DNA from: Methanobacteriota archaeon
Lineage (GTDB): Archaea > Thermoplasmatota > Thermoplasmata > SG8-5 > JACRNV01
NCBI GenBank assembly: GCA_016214785.1
Contig: JACRNV010000012.1
Span: 1 to 45,238, forward strand
DNA length: 45,238 bases
Direction of reading: 5' to 3'
A model generated the notes under the pieces. The model was not told where the DNA came from and made no database searches. It worked only from the letters and a program-made list of their open reading frames with translations. This document shows positions 35,314 to 42,900 of the stretch, one piece after another. Positions within the stretch are counted from its first letter, which is position 1. Every line of letters begins with the position of its first letter. The translations under genes were made by a program, and so were the position numbers.

Positions 35314-37125
35314 TTACAGAACCTGCATCAGCGCGTCGCCGGGCTTCACGGCCTGCCCTTCCTTGACGAAGAGCTGCTTGACCTCCCCGGCCTTCTCGGA
35401 CTTTATCTCCTGCTCCATCTTCATCGCCTCGATGGTGGCTATGACGTCGCCGACCGCGACCTTGTCGCCCACGCACTTCTTGACTTTCAGGATAGTGCCC
35501 TGCATCTGGCTCCTGACCGCGCCCTCGACGTCCCCCTTCGGGGCGGCTCCGGGGGCGCACGCGCCGGTCGCCGTCATGTACCCGCCGACGGGCTCGACCT
35601 TGACCTCGAAGGGCTCGCCGTCGACCTCGACCTTGAACTCTGTCGGTATCGCCGCCGGGCCGGAGGCCCTGGGCTCCTCGCCGTAGATGAAGACCTGCTT
35701 GAGCTCGGGGAGGAACGACTTCACCATAGCCTTCGTGTACTCGTGGTCTATGGGGAGCGGCAGCTGCGGGGACATGAATTCCGGCGGGGACTCACCCTTG
35801 AAGAACTTCACGGCGACCTTGGGGTAGAGCGCGTAGGTGATGACGTCCTCTTCCTTCTTCATGAGGCCCATCTCCGACAGCTCCTTCCTGCGCTGGTCCC
35901 ACAGCGGCTTGAGCATGTCCGCCGGCCTGCAGTCGATGACTTCGTCCTTCCATTTCGGGCCGAGTACCTTCTCGTATATCTCGGGCTTGATGGGCACCGG
36001 CGTCCTGCCGTACATGCCCTTCACGTAGTCCTTGGTCTCCTGGGGGATGTTCTTGTACCTGCCGAAGAGGACGTTCATGACGGCCTGCACGCCTACGACC
36101 TGGCTCGTCGGCGTGACAAGCGGCGGGTGGCCGAGCTCCTCCTTGACGTGCGGGACCTCGTCCAGAACCTCCTGGTACTTGTGCCCCGCGCCCTGAAGCT
36201 CGAGCTGGGAGACGAGGTTGGACAGCATGCCGCCGGGTATCTGGTGCACCGTGACCGATGGGTCCGGCCTGATGGCCTCCATCCTGTGCAGGTGCCTGTA
36301 TTTCTTCCAGACGTCCATGAAGTACTTACGTATCTCCATGAGGAGCTTGATGTCGTAGCCAGTGTCGTGCGGCGTGCCCTTTAGGGCTTGGACGATAGAT
36401 TCCGTCGGAGGAGCCGCGGTCCCGCCCGAGAGCGGGGAGATTGCTCCGTCGAGGATGTCGACCCCGGCATCGAGCGCCCTCTGGTAGGTGATGCCCTCCA
36501 TCCCGCTTATGCTGTGGGTGTGCAGGCTGAGCGGCACCTTTCCCCCGGCGTCCTTGTATCCCTTGATTATTTCGTAGGCGTGCTTCGGGAATATCATTCC
36601 GGCCATGTCCTTGACGCACACGCTCTGGCAGCCCATCTTCTCGAGCGCGAGGAGGTCGTTCACGAAGATATCGGTCGTGTGGACGGGGCTGATGGTGTAG
36701 GAGACGCACCCTTGCGCGTGCCCGCCGACCTCGTTGACTGTGTCGATGGGCACCTTCATGTTCCGGAGGTCGTTGAGAGCGTCGAATATCCTGAAGTTGT
36801 CCACCCCGTTCTTCTTCGCGTAGAAGATGAACTTCTTGACTATGTCGTCGGGGAAGTTCCAGTATGCGACGATGCTCATCGCGCGCTCGAGCATCTGCAT
36901 GGGGGTGTTTGGCATCGCGGCTTTGAGGGTCTTTATCCGGTCCCAGGGGTCCTCGTTCAGGTACCTGATGGGCACGTCGAAAGTCGCCCCTCCCCAGGTC
37001 TCCAGCGCCCAGAAGCCGACCTGGTCCATCTTCGCCGCTATCGGCAGCATGTCCTCGGTCCTCATCCTCGTGGCAAGGAGCGACTGGTGCGCGTCCCTGA
37101 ACGCCAGTTCGATCAATTTTACCAT
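35314..37125 (-). CDS. pycB: Pyruvate carboxylase subunit B with biotin carrier domain
   Basis: A 603-residue protein. The N-terminal carboxyltransferase barrel begins LIELAFRDAHQSLLATRMRTEDM and contains ETWGGATFD, and metal-binding SLHTHSISGM. A PYC_OADA-like middle follows. The C-terminal biotinyl domain has the EAMKM site with Lys569. Together with PycA it makes oxaloacetate from pyruvate to feed the citric acid cycle and gluconeogenesis. The ATG at 37125 has a long G-run before it, and a GCTTAATTAG box (complement, about 37165-37174) would start the transcript between 37164 and 37125, which rules out the in-frame ATG at 37164. Confidence 0.95.
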   Translation of the reverse strand: MVKLIELAFRDAHQSLLATRMRTEDMLPIAAKMDQVGFWALETWGGATFDVPIRYLNEDPWDRIKTLKAAMPNTPMQMLERAMSIVAYWNFPDDIVKKFIFYAKKNGVDNFRIFDALNDLRNMKVPIDTVNEVGGHAQGCVSYTISPVHTTDIFVNDLLALEKMGCQSVCVKDMAGMIFPKHAYEIIKGYKDAGGKVPLSLHTHSISGMEGITYQRALDAGVDILDGAISPLSGGTAAPPTESIVQALKGTPHDTGYDIKLLMEIRKYFMDVWKKYRHLHRMEAIRPDPSVTVHQIPGGMLSNLVSQLELQGAGHKYQEVLDEVPHVKEELGHPPLVTPTSQVVGVQAVMNVLFGRYKNIPQETKDYVKGMYGRTPVPIKPEIYEKVLGPKWKDEVIDCRPADMLKPLWDQRRKELSEMGLMKKEEDVITYALYPKVAVKFFKGESPPEFMSPQLPLPIDHEYTKAMVKSFLPELKQVFIYGEEPRASGPAAIPTEFKVEVDGEPFEVKVEPVGGYMTATGACAPGAAPKGDVEGAVRSQMQGTILKVKKCVGDKVAVGDVIATIEAMKMEQEIKSEKAGEVKQLFVKEGQAVKPGDALMQVL

Positions 37126-37267
37126 TTTTGCCCCCCCTGAAAGGGCTCGCGCCTGCATGCCCATGTCTAATTAAGCCTTTTTCCACAACCAGGGAATGCT
37201 ATAACAGGGGACATTTGAACCCTTAACGTGACGACCGCTGTGCGTACCGAAGCTTCGGGATAGAGTG

Positions 37268-37402
37268 ATGCGCAGGCTTTTACTCGATAAAGGTTCGTGG
37301 TGGACGATGGGAGCAATTGGCGCAGAACACAAGCTTTACGAAGTAAAAGACAAGCAAAGAAGCGGAGGCACAATGGCGATTAGGGATGCCGTCGACAAAT
37401 AG
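37268..37402 (+). CDS. Doubtful 44-residue frame
   Basis: A short frame MRRLLLDKGSWWTMGAIGAE followed by HKLYEVKDKQRSGGTMAIRD and ending DAVDK has protein-like composition. No promoter, ribosome site or family is recognised. It lies at the edge of the AT-rich island and may be a remnant of a longer gene. Confidence 0.2.
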   Translation: MRRLLLDKGSWWTMGAIGAEHKLYEVKDKQRSGGTMAIRDAVDK

Positions 37403-37425
37403 TTAATTTAGTAGTAGATGAATAA

Positions 37426-37490
37426 ACAGACATATATATAATACAAACAACTGTACCAATAAAGATTAATATTGCTTAATCTATATATTA
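37426..37490 (+). promoter_or_regulatory. AT-rich promoter region of the surface-protein island
   Basis: CATATATATAATAC (about 37431-37444) is a strong TATA candidate about 55-60 nt before the ATG at 37495; a second, CTATATATTATC, lies only about 10 nt before it. Between them GATTAA-TATTGC-TTAATC (37464-37481) forms a perfect 6-bp inverted repeat that could be an operator or leader hairpin. Confidence 0.4.
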
Positions 37491-37494
37491 TCTA

Positions 37495-39417
37495 ATGAAA
37501 AGTCAAAGGAAAAAAGGATTGCACTCGATAATAGCTGCTTTTACTCTATGCCTCTTTATTTTGTCTTCATCTATACCATTTCTAGTATCTGGGTCAAACA
37601 ATCCAATTATTATTGAAAAAGTTGACCAATCATATTGGGACAATAATGATAAAATAGCAGGAGTTTTAAACCAAGGTATGACCATCTACAATAATTTTCT
37701 CGGTCAAAGTTTTACTCCTACTAAATCATTACTTTCGTCTATTGATTTATTCATCTTTTCAGGTTGCTTTGCGGAAGGAGATGTCACTGTAAAAATATTT
37801 AAGGCAAAATCAAACGGATATCCCGATTTAAATAATATATTAACGGAATCTCGAAAAACAAGGAATGAGTTTAATTCTTTTACTTGGTACAATTTTAATT
37901 TCCCTGATATTCAGGTAATCCCTGGAGACACATATTTCATTACAGTAGATGCTGGTATAGGATATTGTTGGAAGGACGCTTACCAGAAACCTGGCTTCGA
38001 GTGGGTTGACACTTATCCGAATGGGAGTTCTTGGGCTTTTTTAATGAGAGATGACTACGGATTTGTGAATAATCAATGGGACTACTTCTTCCGCACCTAC
38101 TACATAGAGGGAGTTTTCGCACCGGTAGCAAATGCCGGCTCCGACAAAGAGTCTATTGCTGGTGAACCCATACATTTCTCGGGAGAAGGGTCATATGACT
38201 CTGATGGAGTAATTGTCAATTATACATGGAAATTCGGTGATGGGACGATGGGATATGGCTTGTATAACGAACATATTTATAGCCGCTCGGGGACATATAC
38301 GGTGATACTTGAAGTGACAGATAATGATGGATTGGAAAATTGTGATGAATGTATTATTACTGTTACCGAGCCACCTAACCAACCACCGGTAGTTATTGTT
38401 GAGATTAGCGGATATATTGGTCGCTACTACAACCTTCCGGCGAACCATACAGATATGGAAGGCATCATCACCGGAGTAGTTCCCGGCGATTTACCTTTCA
38501 ATCATGATTGGTATGATTCTAAATATTATAGTTTCGAGCGGATAGATACTTCATTAAAATATGGTAATAATTTCTTCCCTGTTGATGAAGGTTTACCGGG
38601 TGACCCATATTATTTTGCAGTTCACTGGAATTCTACGATTACAGTTCCTACATCTGGAAATTATTCATTCGACATAGGTTCTGACGACGATTCATGGGTT
38701 TATATAGATGATACGATGGTTTGCGATCTTGGGGGTACGCATGCATTTTCAATTTCTACACAGAATATTACATTAACATCTGGTGAGCATCAACTTGACA
38801 TTTATTTCGCAGAGCGCCATAAAGTCCAATCTGGATTCTATTTTGAGTTCACTAATAATTCTGTCATCTCAACGCTTATCCTAAATGTATCAAACAAGGT
38901 TTATATTGAAGTCGATGATACAATTACATTCGACGCAACAAAGTCATATGACCCAGAAGGAAAAGATATAAATTATTTCTGGGATTTCGGCGATGGATAT
39001 AATGGAAATGGTGCTAAAGCAAATCACATTTATTCGACGGAAGGCAATTATTCTGTAATATTGAATGTAACCGATGACTTGTGTGCAACTAGTTTAATGA
39101 AATTAGAACTAGTACTTTATTACTTGAATACTTCAACGAATTCACAGATGAACCAAACTACTTCCTCCATTTTATTAAAGCCAATAAATAATGCTCCAGA
39201 AAATAATCAATCGAATATAATTTCCAATACTAAGATATTCTCTTGGACAGTTGTTTTTACCTTAATAATTTCTTTATTTATTTTATTAATACTAAAAAAA
39301 TATTCTATCCCTAATGAACTTCCTATCTTTGTGATATCTAATAAAAATATTGTGGTCCGATTAGAACAGTTAGACAATGTCGGAACTAAGGTGATATACA
39401 TCAAGGGGGGTACTTAA
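37495..39417 (+). CDS. Surface protein with PKD and PA14/fibro-slime-like domains and C-terminal anchor
   Basis: A 640-residue protein with a signal peptide (about 1-32), an N-terminal beta-sandwich (about 55-205; QSFTPTKSLLSSIDLFIF), a PKD domain (about 209-290; NAGSDKESIAGEPIHFSGEG, WKFGDGT), a PA14/fibro-slime-like module (about 302-458; YSFDIGSDDDSWVYIDDTMV, CDLGGTH), a second PKD (about 463-527; FDATKSYDPEGKDINYFWDF, GDG), a transmembrane helix (about 578-600) and a 40-residue inside tail. These are adhesion or sugar-binding modules. Codons are strongly AT-ending, unlike the core genome, which points to transfer. The tail after the helix is unusually long for an archaeal anchor. The next genes follow closely. 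Confidence 0.8.
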   Translation: MKSQRKKGLHSIIAAFTLCLFILSSSIPFLVSGSNNPIIIEKVDQSYWDNNDKIAGVLNQGMTIYNNFLGQSFTPTKSLLSSIDLFIFSGCFAEGDVTVKIFKAKSNGYPDLNNILTESRKTRNEFNSFTWYNFNFPDIQVIPGDTYFITVDAGIGYCWKDAYQKPGFEWVDTYPNGSSWAFLMRDDYGFVNNQWDYFFRTYYIEGVFAPVANAGSDKESIAGEPIHFSGEGSYDSDGVIVNYTWKFGDGTMGYGLYNEHIYSRSGTYTVILEVTDNDGLENCDECIITVTEPPNQPPVVIVEISGYIGRYYNLPANHTDMEGIITGVVPGDLPFNHDWYDSKYYSFERIDTSLKYGNNFFPVDEGLPGDPYYFAVHWNSTITVPTSGNYSFDIGSDDDSWVYIDDTMVCDLGGTHAFSISTQNITLTSGEHQLDIYFAERHKVQSGFYFEFTNNSVISTLILNVSNKVYIEVDDTITFDATKSYDPEGKDINYFWDFGDGYNGNGAKANHIYSTEGNYSVILNVTDDLCATSLMKLELVLYYLNTSTNSQMNQTTSSILLKPINNAPENNQSNIISNTKIFSWTVVFTLIISLFILLILKKYSIPNELPIFVISNKNIVVRLEQLDNVGTKVIYIKGGT

Positions 39418-39418
39418 T

Positions 39419-39958
39419 ATTAAAAAAAGTATTTTACTTGGTATGACCTCAATTATTGTGTGCCTAGTTATAATTCTATCCTGGGTATTATGGCAACCAT
39501 ATACTTGGGGTAGCGAGGGAACATTATCCCTAAGCATTCAAAGTGATAAAGCAACAAATATTAATGATGGGAGTTTAAGAATATTAATCGATGAGGAACT
39601 TAATATTACTATTAAAATTTCTAATATAGGATTAACAAATGTCAGAATACTTGAACCAATTAATTATGAACATCTACTAGAAATATATACAATTAATGGT
39701 TCCCGAGTCAATTGGATTGGACCAACTTATGCTCCTCCACCAAATTATCCTTCGGATAGATATTTAACAATATTAAATGTAAATGAATATATTAGCTATA
39801 AAAGTCAATTTAGTAGATGGGATTGGGCAATTTTAAACAATCAATCTTACAAAGTGATTGGTAACTATTCTATTTCAAAAAATGGGGGTAATGGGATAAC
39901 ATTACCATATTGGACTGGTAGGGTTATCTCAAATGAATTGGTTATTAAGGTCGGATAA
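39419..39958 (+). CDS. Small secreted or anchored protein, unknown; probable ATT start
   Basis: The frame has an ATG at 39443, but the in-frame codons before it read ATT-AAA-AAA-AGT and encode KKSILLG directly before the hydrophobic stretch MTSIIVCLVIILSWVLW. A signal peptide needs such a basic tip, and GGGGGG at 39405-39410 lies 8 nt before the ATT at 39419. I therefore take ATT as the start, giving 179 residues; the ATG would give 171. The outside domain (LRILIDEELNITIKISNIGL ... SYKVIGNYSISKNGG) reads as one beta-sandwich, perhaps a protease-inhibitor-like or DUF fold, but is not recognised. It lies between two large surface protein genes of the same AT-rich island. Confidence 0.65.
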   Translation: MKKSILLGMTSIIVCLVIILSWVLWQPYTWGSEGTLSLSIQSDKATNINDGSLRILIDEELNITIKISNIGLTNVRILEPINYEHLLEIYTINGSRVNWIGPTYAPPPNYPSDRYLTILNVNEYISYKSQFSRWDWAILNNQSYKVIGNYSISKNGGNGITLPYWTGRVISNELVIKVG

Positions 39959-39972
39959 TTTGGAGGGGGAAA

Positions 39973-42900
39973 ATGAAGAAAATAATGGGATATGTAATCG
40001 GGTTGGTAATTGTTTTAAATGCCGCGGTATCTATTATACCAAATGCTATGGCGGGAGAGAATGAACAACAAAAGCCATTTAATATAAGTGAAAATGAAGA
40101 TCCAGGACCGATTTTAAATGACACACTTATTGCTGATGATATATCTCAATATCCATATCATCATTCACCTCCTGGATTTAGAGATACAAGTGAATATATG
40201 ATTGGAGATATCTCGGTAGGAATTATACTTATGGAAAGCAATGGTGCTACAGATCCAAGCACTGAAGATTGGACAACAACCGAACAATATCTTGTTTATA
40301 ACGCGATACAAGATGGATGTTTTTGGTGGACGGGTAAAGAATCAGATGCTCATCTAACTTTTCAATATGATGTACATCTTCAAGTTCCTACATCGCTTGA
40401 ACCAATTTCTCATGCCTCTAGGGGGTCTAGTGAAACTACATGGGTAAATGAGGCTATGTCATCATTAGGTTATACTACGGATGATACTACTAGGTTTCAA
40501 GGTGTTCGTAATTATATTAATGCACTCCGTAATCAACAGGGAACAGATTGGGCTTTTGCAGTATTTGTTATTGATAGTTCAGAGGATTACGATGGTAAAT
40601 TTTCAGACGCTCGTTATGCCTATGCATATTTAGGTGGACCATATATTGTAATGACATATGATAATGGTGCATATGGAATAGAAAATATGGCTGCGGTCCT
40701 ATCACATGAAATGGGACATATTTTTTATGCCCTTGATGAATATGAAGGGAGCTCATCAGCAACTGCACGTTCTGGCTATCTAAATATAATAAATTCAAAT
40801 CATATAATTAACGGCACTACTAACGATCCATGCATTATGAAAGAAACAATTGAACCTTATAATTCCGATTTAATATGTGTTCAAACAAAACAAATGCTTG
40901 GTTGGAGAGATTCTGATTCAGATGGATTGTTTGATCCAGTTGATGTTTTCCCGTTGACGCAAATGAATACCTATGGGAATACACCGCGTAAAACTAGCTC
41001 TTTAATATATACTGGGGGTGTGGAAGACAATGCTCTTCAAAATAATAATCCAAATCCTCCAGTTCCAGGTGATGTTCCTGGAAATGATGTAAGTATCAAT
41101 ACAATTACAAATGTGGAATATCGTATTAATGGAGGTAGTTGGTTTAGTGCGACAGCAGATGATGGTGCGTTTGATGAATACCACGAAGATTTTACTTTTT
41201 CTACTGGGGTATTAGATAGTGATGGGCCATATACCATTGAAGTTCGAAGTATGAATTCGGTTGGTAATATTGAAATGGCACCATATACAACAGACGACAT
41301 TATCATTGATACCACGCCTCCAGTTAGTAATATTGTTCCTTCCGGAGGATTCTGGCAGGTAACATCACCGTTTACGCTTTCAGCTGTTGCATCTGATGCG
41401 AATGGAATCTCTTGGGTTTCTTTTTACTATCGATTTTCTAATGATAATATTAATTGGAATTCATGGTCACTAATTATATCTGATACTGTTGTCCCCTATC
41501 AGGCTACTATTGTATGGGGTAGCGGTCAAGGATATTATCAATTTTATTCAATTGCACGGGACATTGCATCTAACGTGGAAACTGCGCCAGCAAGTCCTGA
41601 TGTGATTTATGGTTTCGATAATGTTCCTCCAACAACACCTTTCTTATATGAATTAGACTGTGGCCCGAACTGGGGTACACATGATTCACCGAGATATTCT
41701 TGGACGATTCCATCCGATCTATCGGGCATCGACCATTATGTTTTGTACATCGATGGCATACCATACAGCACGACGGCCAACAACTATCATCTGACCCTTG
41801 GTTCTGGAATACACACCGCTCAAGTTATGGCCGTCGATATTTTAGGAAATTCTGGCGCGCTATCCAACGTAGTTACAGTCAAAATAGACTACACCCCGCC
41901 GACGGTGACTCAATTCTATATTAACAATATTGGTGATACTAGCACTCAATCCCGAAGCGTTACTCTCACGATTTCTGCCACCGACTCGGTCTCCGGCGTC
42001 AGCTCGATGCGGTTCTGCAACGAGAATACGTATTCTTCGATGTGGCAGACGGTCGTTGATCTTAAGGAGTCGACTCACCCGGTATTGCCCGGAGTTACAC
42101 AAAGGAGGTATGTGTCCCAACCCGGAGCGTCTCAGTTGAAAGTGCATTTCGAAAAAATAGATACGAGGAACAATATCGATTACGTATATGTCAAAGATGC
42201 CAACGAAAATATCATCAATACTTACACAGGATTTTCCACAAACTTTTGGTCGTTACCAGTGCCAGGGGACCTCGCTTACATCGATATTGTATGCAGCGGC
42301 GTGGATACTTTCGGGAGCTGGGGCTTCAGGGTAGACCAATTCCAATATTACTCCCAACAATGGAGCAGTTGGGAGAGTTATTCCACGACCAAGGCATGGA
42401 CATTATCTACTAACACTGGATTGAAGACTGTATACTGCCAGGTGCGAGACTATGCATACCATATAGTCGAGACTCAGGATCAGATATCATTGACAACGCT
42501 CGCGACATCGATATCGATAAACAACGGCGCTGGTTACACCACATCACCCACTGTAAGTTTAAACCTCGATGCATCACCAACTACGACTCAGATGCGCCTC
42601 ACGAACAGCGATTCAAAGTGCTGGCAATGGGTGAGTAATCCGGCCATTGACAACACGCGGGCCTTGTGGTGGCGTGACGTGGTCGTAAGCCCCATACTAA
42701 CCACAGGAGGCTCTTATGGGCCTGGCGCAGTCGATATGAATTGGTATATCGACACGGTTCCAGCATCTGCCACTAAGGTGAAGATCCGGTTCGATAGTAT
42801 ACATCTTGGAACATATCTTGGAATTAACGATGTACTGACTGTAAAGTACTTTTCAGGAGGAATTTGGAGAAATGGGCAGTCTTGGACGGGGCATACCACC

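Noticed and set aside
37203-37220. Motif resembling a tRNA T-arm (GGGTTCAAAT on the minus strand)
   Set aside because: No acceptor, anticodon or D stems can be built around it; it may be a chance match or a worn att-like remnant.
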